Source: a virus | Reading direction: 5' to 3' (one strand) | Length of the DNA: 20,490 nucleotides | Virus record (IMG/VR): IMGVR_UViG_3300025168_000874 | Location: 1-20,490 of that record | Shown here: piece after piece, positions 1 through 7,865 of the stretch | Layout: each line of letters opens with the position of its first letter | How positions within the stretch are numbered: the stretch's first letter is position 1 | Notes under the pieces: model-generated | The model's input: only the letters and a program-made list of their open reading frames with translations | Told to the model about the DNA's origin: nothing | The model's database searches: none | Made by a program: the position numbers and the translations under genes

Positions 1-1
1 T

Positions 2-1045
2 CCAGACCATGATGTCTTCGACCCTCAAGGAGAGTTAATAGATGTAGGTGTTGTAGAAAACTGGCAAAATGAAGCTGACGGTTTAAAAGGTGATCAAGAC
101 GCTTTAAACGAGTTTTATCGCCAGTTCCCAAGAACTACAGAACACGCGTTTAGAGATGAGACTAAGAACAGTATATTTAACTTAGTTAAACTATACGAAC
201 AAATAGATTACAACGAGGAAATGTCTAGAACACTAGGTATAACTCAAGGTAATTTTCAATGGGTCAACGGTGTTAAAGATAGTCAAGTCATATTTTACCC
301 AGATCCAAAAGGTAGATTTAAAGTAAGTTGGGTGCCACCAACAAATATACAAAATAATTGTATTATTAAAAATGGTGTTAAATGGCCTGGTAATGAGCAT
401 ATGGGTGCTTTTGGTTGTGATAGTTACGATATATCAGGAACTGTTGATGGTGTAGGTTCTAAAGGCGCTTTGCACGGTTTAACTAGGTTTAGTATGGAAG
501 ATGCTCCAGCTAATAGCTTTTTCTTAGAGTACTTAGCAAGACCACAAACCGCAGAGATATTCTTTGAAGACGTTCTAATGGCTTTAGTATTTTACGGGAT
601 GCCTTTACTTGCAGAGAACAATAAACCTCGTCTATTGTATTATTTAAGAAGACGTGGTTACAGAGGTTTTAGTATGAACAGACCTGATAAAATATGGAAC
701 AAATTATCTGTAGCAGAAAAAGAAGTTGGAGGAATACCTAACTCAAGTGAAGATATAAAACAAGCTCACGCTGCTGCAATTGAAATGTACATACAATCTC
801 ACGTGGGTATACAACAAGATGGATCGTTTGGGGATTGTTATTTTAATGAACTATTAAACGACTGGGCTAAATTTGATATAAACAAAAGAACAAAGCACGA
901 TGCTTCTATTAGTTCTGGACTTGCTATAATGGCAAACAACAGACACTTATACAGACCAAACGCACCAATGCAAAAACCTAAACTAAACTTAAATATTGCC
1001 AAGTACGCAAACAAAGGTAATACATCTAAATTAATCAAAGAATAA
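2..1045 (+). CDS. Terminase large subunit, C-terminal nuclease part (5' end outside window)
   Basis: The reading frame is open from base 2, well upstream of the first internal ATG at 221, so this is the 3' part of a longer gene; the N-terminal packaging ATPase would lie off the left edge. The visible ~347 residues look like the C-terminal RNase H-like nuclease of a large terminase, which cuts concatemeric DNA during packaging. Landmarks are a FYRQFPRT..AFRDE stretch near bases 113-160 that normally leads into the nuclease domain, an acidic GCDSYD strand near 412-429, an acidic FFEDVLMAL helix near 560-590, and a late KHDAS motif near 894-908. The three acidic sites would supply the metal-binding residues (inferred from family pattern). 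The portal gene begins two bases after the stop, the classic terminase-portal order. No nearby Shine-Dalgarno is seen for that downstream start. Confidence 0.88.
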   Translation, partial: PDHDVFDPQGELIDVGVVENWQNEADGLKGDQDALNEFYRQFPRTTEHAFRDETKNSIFNLVKLYEQIDYNEEMSRTLGITQGNFQWVNGVKDSQVIFYPDPKGRFKVSWVPPTNIQNNCIIKNGVKWPGNEHMGAFGCDSYDISGTVDGVGSKGALHGLTRFSMEDAPANSFFLEYLARPQTAEIFFEDVLMALVFYGMPLLAENNKPRLLYYLRRRGYRGFSMNRPDKIWNKLSVAEKEVGGIPNSSEDIKQAHAAAIEMYIQSHVGIQQDGSFGDCYFNELLNDWAKFDINKRTKHDASISSGLAIMANNRHLYRPNAPMQKPKLNLNIAKYANKGNTSKLIKE

Positions 1046-1047
1046 AT

Positions 1048-3468
1048 ATGGCAGAGTCTGTTATAAAAAGTTATTTTCCTAGTCAAGTTGTAAGCGATGC
1101 TGAAAAGTTAAGCTATGATTATGGTTTAAAAGTTGCAAAAGCAATAGAAACAGAATGGTTTTACAACGGTAGTAGTAATACTAAATATTTAAATAATCAA
1201 AATAATTTTCATAATTTAAGATTATACGCAAGAGGTGAACAATCTGTACAAAAATATAAAGATGAGTTATCTATTAACGGTGATTTGTCTTATCTTAATT
1301 TAGACTGGACACCAGTACCTATAATACCTAAGTTTGTAGATATAGTTGTAAATGGTTTAGCTGAAAGAATGTATGACATAAAAGCTTATTCACAAGATCC
1401 TTATGGTGTTAGTCAAAGAACAGAGTACATGGAGGCTTTGTTAGAAGACATAAACATGAAAAGTTACAACGATTTTGTTGAAGGAGCTTTTGGTATTGAT
1501 TTGTCAAACTCAGATCAAGATACTTTACCTGTTAATGAGGAAGAGCTTGCACTGCACATGCAGTTGACATATAAACAATCTGTTGAAATTGCTGAAGAAC
1601 AAGCATTAAATGTTTTAATGACTGGCAATCACTATGAATTGATAAAGAAAAGGTTTTACTACGATTTAACTGTTTTAGGTATAGGTGCTGTAAAAACAAA
1701 TTTTAATACTTCAGAAGGTGCAACTATAGATTATGTTGATCCAGCTGATTTAGTTTACTCTTATACTGAATCACCTTACTTTGACGATATATATTATGTA
1801 GGTGAAGTAAAAACAATACCTATAAACGAATTAGCAAAACAATTTCCACATTTAACACAAGAAGATTTAGAAGATATAGTAAGTAACAAAAGTTATCATC
1901 AAACAAACTATTCTAATTCTTCTAATTATGCAAATGAAGTTGATAATAACAAAGTGCAAGTTTTATATTTTAACTACAAAACCTACATGAACGAGGTTTA
2001 CAAAGTAAAAGAAACTGGTAGTGGTGCTGAAAAAGCAATACAAAAAGATGACACATTCGATCCACCATCTGATGCTGCTGATTATTCTAGACTACAAAGA
2101 AGTATAGAAACTTTATATGAGGGAGCTTTAATACTTGGTACAAACAAGTTACTTAAATGGGAAATGGCTAAAAACATGATGAGGCCTAAAAGTGATTTTA
2201 CTAAAGTAAAAATGAACTATTCTATTGTAGCACCTAGAATGTATAAAGGTAAAATTGAAAGCTTAGTAAGACGTGTAACAGGTTTTGCTGATATGATACA
2301 GCTAACGCATTTAAAAATACAACAAGTGTTATCACGTATGGTGCCAGATGGTGTTTATTTAGATGCTGATGGTTTGGCTGAGATAGATTTAGGTAACGGA
2401 ACAAATTACAGCCCACAAGAAGCACTAAACATGTTCTTTCAAACAGGATCTGTTATAGGTAGATCGTTTACGTCTGAAGGCGAGATGAACCCAGGTAAAG
2501 TACCTATTCAAGAAATACAATCAGGTTCTGGAGGTCAAAAACTTCAAACTCTTATAGGAAATTACAATTACTATATGCAAATGATTAGAGATGCAACTGG
2601 TCTTAACGAGGCTAGAGATGGTAGTATGCCTGATAAAAATGCTTTAGTAGGAGTACAAAAACTAGCAGCTGCTAATAGTAACACAGCAACAAGACATATA
2701 CTGCAATCAGGTTTGTTTTTAACCTCTCAAGTAGCAGAGTGTTTGTCTCTTAGAATATCTGATATTATAGAGTATTCTCCAACTGCTGAAGCTTTTATAC
2801 AACAAATAGGTGCTCATAATGTTGCTACGCTAAGCGAAATGCAAAACTTACACTTATATGATTTTGGTATATTTATAGAGCTAACACCAGATGAAGAAGA
2901 AAAAGGTTTATTAGAAAACAACATACAGGTTGCTTTAGCTCAACAAAGTATAAATTTAGAAGATGCAATTGACATTAGAGAAATTAAAAATTTAAAATTA
3001 GCAAATCAACTATTAAAACTTAGAAGATCTAAAAAAGACGAAAGAGATCAAGAAATACAAATGGCTAATATTCAAGCTCAAGCCGAGGCAAATGCTCAAA
3101 CACAACAAGTAGCAGCGCAAGCAGAAGTGCAAAAAAATATGGCAATAACAGAATCAAAAGTAGGTTTAGCCCAAATAGAAGCACAACTAGCATTACAAAA
3201 ACTTCAAGCCGAAGGTGCTCTTAAAAAAGAATTAATGGAGCAAGAGTTTAGTTATAACATGCAACTTAGACAAATGGATAACCAAACCATTAACAAAAAA
3301 GAAAAAGAAAAAGAAGATCGTAAAGACGAAAGAACAAGAATTCAAGCAACTCAACAAAGTGAGATGATTGATCAAAGAAATAGTGCAAAAGCACCTAAAA
3401 ACTTTGAATCCGCAGGTAATGATAGTATAGGAGGCGGATTTGATTTAGGTGCATTTGATCCTAGATAA
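1048..3468 (+). CDS. Portal protein
   Basis: An 806-residue protein immediately after the terminase, with the size and position of a portal, the dodecameric ring at the capsid vertex through which DNA enters and leaves. The N-terminal ~150 residues include a YARGEQ motif and the segment VPIIPKFVDIVVNGLAERM, typical of the portal clip/wing entry region as I remember it. Residues ~400-560 are the mixed alpha/beta and helical stem region. From about residue 660 to 785 the chain turns into a long Gln/Ala/Glu/Lys-rich coiled coil (repeated QAEANAQ-, AQAEVQK-like heptads), consistent with a helical barrel extending into the capsid, as in podovirus and crAss-like portals. It ends with a Gly-rich GGGFDLGAFDPR tail. 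Start chosen at the ATG two bases after the terminase stop; translational coupling is likely. Portal identity is secure by context; the finer domain limits are inferred. Confidence 0.87.
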   Translation: MAESVIKSYFPSQVVSDAEKLSYDYGLKVAKAIETEWFYNGSSNTKYLNNQNNFHNLRLYARGEQSVQKYKDELSINGDLSYLNLDWTPVPIIPKFVDIVVNGLAERMYDIKAYSQDPYGVSQRTEYMEALLEDINMKSYNDFVEGAFGIDLSNSDQDTLPVNEEELALHMQLTYKQSVEIAEEQALNVLMTGNHYELIKKRFYYDLTVLGIGAVKTNFNTSEGATIDYVDPADLVYSYTESPYFDDIYYVGEVKTIPINELAKQFPHLTQEDLEDIVSNKSYHQTNYSNSSNYANEVDNNKVQVLYFNYKTYMNEVYKVKETGSGAEKAIQKDDTFDPPSDAADYSRLQRSIETLYEGALILGTNKLLKWEMAKNMMRPKSDFTKVKMNYSIVAPRMYKGKIESLVRRVTGFADMIQLTHLKIQQVLSRMVPDGVYLDADGLAEIDLGNGTNYSPQEALNMFFQTGSVIGRSFTSEGEMNPGKVPIQEIQSGSGGQKLQTLIGNYNYYMQMIRDATGLNEARDGSMPDKNALVGVQKLAAANSNTATRHILQSGLFLTSQVAECLSLRISDIIEYSPTAEAFIQQIGAHNVATLSEMQNLHLYDFGIFIELTPDEEEKGLLENNIQVALAQQSINLEDAIDIREIKNLKLANQLLKLRRSKKDERDQEIQMANIQAQAEANAQTQQVAAQAEVQKNMAITESKVGLAQIEAQLALQKLQAEGALKKELMEQEFSYNMQLRQMDNQTINKKEKEKEDRKDERTRIQATQQSEMIDQRNSAKAPKNFESAGNDSIGGGFDLGAFDPR

Positions 3469-3496
3469 AAATTATTAACTATTATTATATTATATT

Positions 3497-4666
3497 ATGG
3501 CAAAAAAGAAAAAAGAAAAAGCAACTGATGAAGTTGTAAAAGTAGATTTATCTAAAAAAGCTAACGCTGAAGATAATGTTACAAAAGTAAACCTAGACAA
3601 ACCAATACAAGATGAAACCAAAGAAGAAATTAAAGAAGATAACCCTGACAACAAGGGAGTGGCTGGAGTCGATGAAAATGCCGATGCCACAGAAAAACAA
3701 GAAGAAGTACAACCGGAAGCTGAAACACAGGAAACTCCAGTATTAGAAGAAATAACTGAAGAAGAAGTTAAAGAGCAAACAGAAGAATTAACTGAACAAG
3801 TTGAAGAAGCTATAGTTGAAGCTCAAGAAACTGGCAAAGCAATACCTGAAAACGTGCAAAAGCTAATGGACTTTATGGAAGAAACTGGAGGTACGCTAGA
3901 AGATTACGTAACACTTAATCAAGATTTTTCTAGTTATGATGATATGACAATTCTTAGAGAGTACTATAAAAAAACAAAATCTCACTTAACATCAGAAGAG
4001 GTGGACTTTTTAATTGACGATAGCTTTTCGTACGACGAAGATGTTGATGAAGAAAGAGAGGTTAAAAAGAAAAAAATAGCGTTAAAAGAGCAAGTTGCCA
4101 ACGCTAAAAGCCACTTAGACGGGCAAAAGTCTAAATACTATGAAGAAATTAAAGCTGGGTCAAAGTTGACTCAAGAACAACAAAAAGCTGTAAATTTTTT
4201 TAATAGATATAACGAAGAATCAAAAGAAAACGATGCGGTTCTTGAAAAGCAAACAAATACTTTTAAAATGAAAACTAACAATGTTTTTAACAAAGACTTC
4301 AAAGGCTTTGATTACAACGTTGGTGATAAAAAGTATAGGTTTAATGTTAAAGACACTAACAAAGTAAAAGAAAATCAAAGCGATGTTAATAATTTTCTCA
4401 AGAAGTTCTTGAATGAAAATAACGAAATGTCAGATGCTAAAGGTTATCACAAGTCTTTGTTTACCGCTAATAATCCTGATGCTGTTGCAAAACATTTTTA
4501 CGAACAAGGTAAAGTAGATGCTTTAAAAACAAGCGTTGCTAAAGCTAAAAACGTAGACATGAATCCTAGGCAAGAACATGGTGTTGTTGAAATGGGAGGT
4601 ATGAAGGTAAAAGTATTAGGTGAAACTTCTAATGATTTTAAGTTTAAAATTAAAAACAATAAATAA
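3497..4666 (+). CDS. Probable capsid scaffold / assembly protein
   Basis: 389 residues between portal and major capsid protein, the usual place of a scaffold. It starts with a basic MAKKKKEK run, then roughly residues 25-120 are strongly acidic and low in complexity (repeated Glu/Gln/Thr, e.g. EEITEEEVKEQTEEL), with a further acidic patch near 175-190. The rest is Lys/Glu/Asn-rich and predicted helical, with no catalytic motif. The C-terminus is basic and beta-like (GGMKVKVLGE.. then KFKIKNNK), which could bind the capsid protein as known scaffold C-termini do. No Ser-protease motif is visible, so a scaffold-protease fusion is unlikely. The 28-base gap after the portal is A/T only apart from one C, with no Shine-Dalgarno; the leader just before the ATG shares 11 bases with that of the gene at 6275. 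Function is inferred from position and composition. Confidence 0.62.
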   Translation: MAKKKKEKATDEVVKVDLSKKANAEDNVTKVNLDKPIQDETKEEIKEDNPDNKGVAGVDENADATEKQEEVQPEAETQETPVLEEITEEEVKEQTEELTEQVEEAIVEAQETGKAIPENVQKLMDFMEETGGTLEDYVTLNQDFSSYDDMTILREYYKKTKSHLTSEEVDFLIDDSFSYDEDVDEEREVKKKKIALKEQVANAKSHLDGQKSKYYEEIKAGSKLTQEQQKAVNFFNRYNEESKENDAVLEKQTNTFKMKTNNVFNKDFKGFDYNVGDKKYRFNVKDTNKVKENQSDVNNFLKKFLNENNEMSDAKGYHKSLFTANNPDAVAKHFYEQGKVDALKTSVAKAKNVDMNPRQEHGVVEMGGMKVKVLGETSNDFKFKIKNNK

Positions 4667-4691
4667 ATTAAAAATTTAAAAAAACAAAATT

Positions 4692-6200
4692 ATGGCAATA
4701 CAAGGAGGAGATAATTTAAACAAAGTGCCAGCTCCACAAAAGCAAACACTTAATACAAATTATTTAGATTTCAACACAGATATGGGTTGGGCTCAACAAT
4801 ACCTGCCGGACTTGATGGAAAAAGAAGCTGAGGTTTTCGGACCTAGAACAATTTCTGGTTTCCTATCACAAGTTGGTGCAGAAGAAGCGATGTCCGCTGA
4901 CCAAGTTATTTGGTCTGAGCAAGGTCGTTTACATCTTTCATATACAGCTTCGATGATCGACGCTGATCAAGGTATCGGTGGTGATAATCCAGGATGTGAA
5001 ATACAAATTTTATTAGATATGGACGGTAATAATCCAGGTAATAATCATGGTATACGTGTAAACGATACTGTTATTGTAGCTGGTGGTACTGGTCAAACTT
5101 TTAAAGGTATCGTAACACAAGCATCGCTTAATTCAGATAAAATTGAAGTTGTACCTTACGATAACAATGATTCAGTTATTGCTGATGGTACTAACAACTG
5201 TAGAGTATTTGTTTACGGTTCTGAATTTGAAAAAGGTAGATCTTACTTAACACCTGATGGTTATACTGATGCTGGTGCTTATGGTACAGCTACTGATTCA
5301 AGAGGTGCTAACGAACCTAAGTTTAAAACTTACTCTAATAAACCAATTATCTTAAAAGATTACTACGAAGTTTCAGGATCTGATACTTCTAAGATTGGTT
5401 GGGTAGAAGTTACAACTGAAGGTGGTCAAGGAGGTTACTTATGGTACTTAAAAGCTGAATCTGAAACAAGACTAAGATTTACTGATTACTTAGAAATGTC
5501 AATGTTAGAAGGTGTTAAAGCATCTGGTACTAACAATGCAGATTTAATTATAGGTGGTACTGATGGTGATGCTGCTGGTACTCAAGGTTTATTTGATGCT
5601 GTTGAGGATAGAGGTAATGTTACTACTGGTGTTAGTGGTGTTAACGCTTCTACTGATTTAGCTGAATTTGACGCTATTTTAGCAGAATTTGACAATCAAG
5701 GTGCTATTGAAGAAAACATGATGTTTGTAAATAGAGCTACGTCTCTTGCAATGGACGACATGTTAGCTGCAATGAATTCTTACGGTGCTGGTGGTACATC
5801 TTACGGTGTATTTAACAACTCTGAAGATATGGCATTAAATTTAGGTTTCTCTGGTTTTAGAAGAGGTTCTTATGACTTTTACAAGTCTGACTTTAGATAC
5901 TTAAATGACAAAGCTACTAGAGGTGGTATTAATGCTGTTGCAGGTGCTTCTGCAATTAGAGGTATTATTATTCCTGCTGGAACGTCTTCAGTGTATGACC
6001 AACAACTAGGTAAAAACCTTACAAGACCATTCCTACACGTTAGATATAGAGCTTCACAAACTGACGATAGAAAAATGAAAACTTGGGTTACTGGTTCTGT
6101 TGGAGCTGCTACATCTGCTTTAGATGCAATGCAACTACACATGCTATCAGAAAGATGTTTAATTACACAAGGTGCTAACAATTTCATGTTAATGAAGTAA
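4692..6200 (+). CDS. Major capsid protein (HK97-fold expected)
   Basis: 502 residues, directly after the scaffold-like gene. The N-terminal arm contains FGPRTISGFLSQVGAEEAMS (residues 49-68) followed by DQVIWSEQGRLHLSY, which I recognise as a recurring pattern of major capsid proteins in marine Bacteroidota-type phages. Residues ~90-178 are beta-rich and Gly/Asn/Asp-rich (GGTGQTFKGI, IEVVPYDN) and look like an inserted surface or E-loop domain. The P-domain-like part resumes with FEKGRSYLTPDG and continues through WYLKAESETRLRFTDYLEMSM near 251-270. Codon use is somewhat enriched in C-ending codons (e.g. GGTATCGG, ATCGACG), in keeping with high expression. A strong terminator lies 13 bases after the stop, as expected for the most abundant virion protein. 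The start is the ATG 25 bases after the previous stop, preceded by an A-rich leader. Confidence 0.85.
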   Translation: MAIQGGDNLNKVPAPQKQTLNTNYLDFNTDMGWAQQYLPDLMEKEAEVFGPRTISGFLSQVGAEEAMSADQVIWSEQGRLHLSYTASMIDADQGIGGDNPGCEIQILLDMDGNNPGNNHGIRVNDTVIVAGGTGQTFKGIVTQASLNSDKIEVVPYDNNDSVIADGTNNCRVFVYGSEFEKGRSYLTPDGYTDAGAYGTATDSRGANEPKFKTYSNKPIILKDYYEVSGSDTSKIGWVEVTTEGGQGGYLWYLKAESETRLRFTDYLEMSMLEGVKASGTNNADLIIGGTDGDAAGTQGLFDAVEDRGNVTTGVSGVNASTDLAEFDAILAEFDNQGAIEENMMFVNRATSLAMDDMLAAMNSYGAGGTSYGVFNNSEDMALNLGFSGFRRGSYDFYKSDFRYLNDKATRGGINAVAGASAIRGIIIPAGTSSVYDQQLGKNLTRPFLHVRYRASQTDDRKMKTWVTGSVGAATSALDAMQLHMLSERCLITQGANNFMLMK

Positions 6201-6212
6201 GCGCAAAACTTT

Positions 6213-6250
6213 AAAAGAACCGGGGCTTCGGCCTCGGTACTTTTATTTTT
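6213..6250 (+). terminator. Rho-independent terminator after the capsid gene, UUCG tetraloop
   Basis: Arms 6213-6226 and 6231-6244 pair over 14 positions with one G-U (6223/6234) and one A-A mismatch (6218/6239), closed by a C(UUCG)G tetraloop at 6226-6231. The descending arm runs into TTTTATTTTT (6241-6250). The GC-rich core stands out in an otherwise very AT-rich sequence. It sits between the capsid gene and the next gene in the same direction, so it may act as a partial terminator that sets capsid mRNA level, or as a 3'-end stabiliser. Confidence 0.88.
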
Positions 6251-6274
6251 ATTAATTTTATTATATATTATATT

Positions 6275-7111
6275 ATGGCTAAAAAAGCAAAAAAAGCTTA
6301 CGCAGGAGATCCTGGCGATGAGCACGTAGAAAAAGTAGTAACACCGGTTATGGAAACACCAAAACCTAAAAAAGTTGAACCTAAAAAACCAACTTGGGAA
6401 ATAAAAGATAGAATTTATTACTTAAAAGGCAGTAAAAAACCTTTATCTTATATGTTAAAAAGTTCTAATGTTTATTATTTTGATGAAGAAAAAGGTTATG
6501 AAAGAGAACTTAAATATTGTCAAAATCAAAAAACTTCATTTGTAGATGAAATGAAAGGAGATCAAAGATTAGAACACATTATATTTAGAAATGGAACTTT
6601 GTTTGTTGAAAGATCAAAAACAACTTTGCAAAAATTATTATCATTGTATCACCCTCATAAAGATAGTATTTTTTACGAATACAAAGCAGAAGAATCTGCA
6701 GTTCAAGAAGTAGAAACATTAGAACTACAAGCAGATGCAATACTAGCAGCTAGAGATATGAGTATTGAAATGGCAGAAGCTGTTATGAGAGTAGAGTTAG
6801 GTTCTAAAGTGTCTAAGATGAGTTCTAGTGAGCTTAAAAGAGATTTACTTATATTTGCTCAACAAAATCCTTCTTTGTTATTAGAACTGGTTAATGATGA
6901 CAATGTTCAGCTTAGAAATTTTGGTATTAAAGCTGTTGAATTTAAAATTATTAAATTATCTAAAGATCAAAGAAACTTTTTATGGGGATCAAACGATAGA
7001 GTTATAATGACAGTTCCATTTGACGAACACCCATACACTGCTTTAGCACATTGGTTTAAAACTGATGAGGGTATGGATATATATCAACAAATTGAAAAAC
7101 GATTAAACTAA
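6275..7111 (+). CDS. Conserved structural-region protein of unknown function
   Basis: 278 residues; family not recognised with certainty. The N-terminus (1-~45) is Lys/Pro-rich and probably disordered (MAKKAKKAY.., PKPKKVEPKKPTWE). The middle ~45-135 is an alpha/beta segment rich in Tyr, Lys and Glu (DRIYYLKGSKKP, YYFDEEKGYERELKYCQNQ, FRNGTLFVERSKTTLQKLLSLYHPHK). The rest is largely helical, including a LIFAQQNPSLLLELVNDDNVQLRNFG stretch near 205-230 and a C-terminal helix ending DIYQQIEKRLN. No transmembrane segment, signal peptide or enzyme motif is seen. It lies behind the capsid terminator and ahead of the connector genes, so a minor head component or a head-completion protein is plausible, but this is position only. 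Its leader ends TATATTATATT before ATGGC, nearly the same as that of the scaffold gene. Confidence 0.8.
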   Translation: MAKKAKKAYAGDPGDEHVEKVVTPVMETPKPKKVEPKKPTWEIKDRIYYLKGSKKPLSYMLKSSNVYYFDEEKGYERELKYCQNQKTSFVDEMKGDQRLEHIIFRNGTLFVERSKTTLQKLLSLYHPHKDSIFYEYKAEESAVQEVETLELQADAILAARDMSIEMAEAVMRVELGSKVSKMSSSELKRDLLIFAQQNPSLLLELVNDDNVQLRNFGIKAVEFKIIKLSKDQRNFLWGSNDRVIMTVPFDEHPYTALAHWFKTDEGMDIYQQIEKRLN

Positions 7112-7117
7112 TCAAAC

Positions 7118-7156
7118 TGTAGGAGCGGTCGCTCTACGGGGCGACTGCAAACTACA
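7118..7156 (+). promoter_or_regulatory. Intergenic RNA hairpin without a U tract
   Basis: A GC-rich hairpin fills most of the 55-base gap between two genes. The outer stem is 7118-7122 with 7152-7156 (TGTAG/CTACA). A small internal loop (GA opposite AAA) separates it from an inner stem 7125-7132 with 7141-7148 (GCGGTCGC/GCGACTGC, one G-U), with an eight-base loop TCTACGGG. It is followed by ATAAAAAAAT rather than T's, so it is not a standard intrinsic terminator on the + strand. It ends ten bases before the next ATG. It could be an RNA processing or stability element or affect initiation of the next gene. Confidence 0.6.
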
Positions 7157-7166
7157 ATAAAAAAAT

Positions 7167-7862
7167 ATGGTAAATATAAACACGGTATATCAAACAGTAT
7201 TAGCTTTAGCTAATAAAGAACAAAGAGGTTATATAACACCTCAAGAGTTTAATTTATTTGCCAACCAAGCACAAATGAGTATTTTTGAACAATACTTTTA
7301 TGATTTAAATCAATTTTTAAGAATACCAGGTAATAACACTTCACACTCTGATGTAGTAAACTTGTTAGAAGAAAAAATTAGTTTTTTTGAAAAAACAGGT
7401 GAATCTGTTGGTAGCGGAACTCAACTACCAAATGATTTGTACCAGCTGCAAGACGTATTATGGCAGGAAAATAATGAAATTTATCAAGTTCAACACGTTG
7501 ATCAAAAAACGTATTATCAAATGAGACAAGTTTCTCTTGTTAAACCTACAGATAAAAAATTAGTGTATATTAGAGATAGATTTGGAATATCTGTTATAGG
7601 TGATAATATAAAAAGTGTTGGAGTAACTTGTAATTATATTTCAAAACCACCAATTGCTAGCTGGACATATGCTGTTGTTAACAAAAAAGCTTTGTATAAC
7701 GCTAATGCGGCTGATCACGAGCACTTTCAACTACATGAGTCTGAGCAAACTGAACTAGTTACAAGAATTTTAGCTTTAGCAGGTATAACTTTAAAAGATA
7801 ATAGTTTATTCCAAATAGCATCAAGCCAAACAAACAGTCAAGTTCAACAACAAAAACAATAA
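7167..7862 (+). CDS. Probable head-tail connector / ring protein
   Basis: 231 residues. The N-terminal ~55 residues are helical with the pattern LALANKEQRGYITPQEFNLFANQAQMSIFEQYF; this resembles the start of proteins I remember from marine phage structural operons just before the tail genes. The middle is mixed alpha/beta (PNDLYQLQDVLWQ, IRDRFGISVIGDN) and the C-terminal ~35 residues are helical then Gln-rich (SQTNSQVQQQKQ). It is only three bases from the following 515-residue connector gene, so the two are probably co-translated and assemble side by side as rings below the portal. There is no enzymatic motif. The ATG at 7167 is the first start after the intergenic hairpin and has an A-rich leader with no Shine-Dalgarno. 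Role is inferred from place, size and neighbour. Confidence 0.6.
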   Translation: MVNINTVYQTVLALANKEQRGYITPQEFNLFANQAQMSIFEQYFYDLNQFLRIPGNNTSHSDVVNLLEEKISFFEKTGESVGSGTQLPNDLYQLQDVLWQENNEIYQVQHVDQKTYYQMRQVSLVKPTDKKLVYIRDRFGISVIGDNIKSVGVTCNYISKPPIASWTYAVVNKKALYNANAADHEHFQLHESEQTELVTRILALAGITLKDNSLFQIASSQTNSQVQQQKQ

Positions 7863-7865
7863 AAA

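Noticed and set aside
3290-3320. A-rich run near the portal end as a slippage or frameshift site
   Set aside because: No downstream structure and no overlapping frame that would yield a sensible product; the Lys/Glu coiled coil explains the A/G-rich sequence.
6245-6274. A/T-rich stretch after the terminator as a promoter
   Set aside because: No TAnnTTTG -7 element with an upstream TTTG, the Bacteroidota-type promoter, and no sigma70-like pair. AT-richness alone is normal here.
5879-6325. 148-aa frame on the minus strand over the end of the capsid gene
   Set aside because: It is antisense to a well-supported capsid gene, spans the terminator hairpin and has no leader or recognisable domain. 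It is a shadow of the opposite strand's codon pattern.
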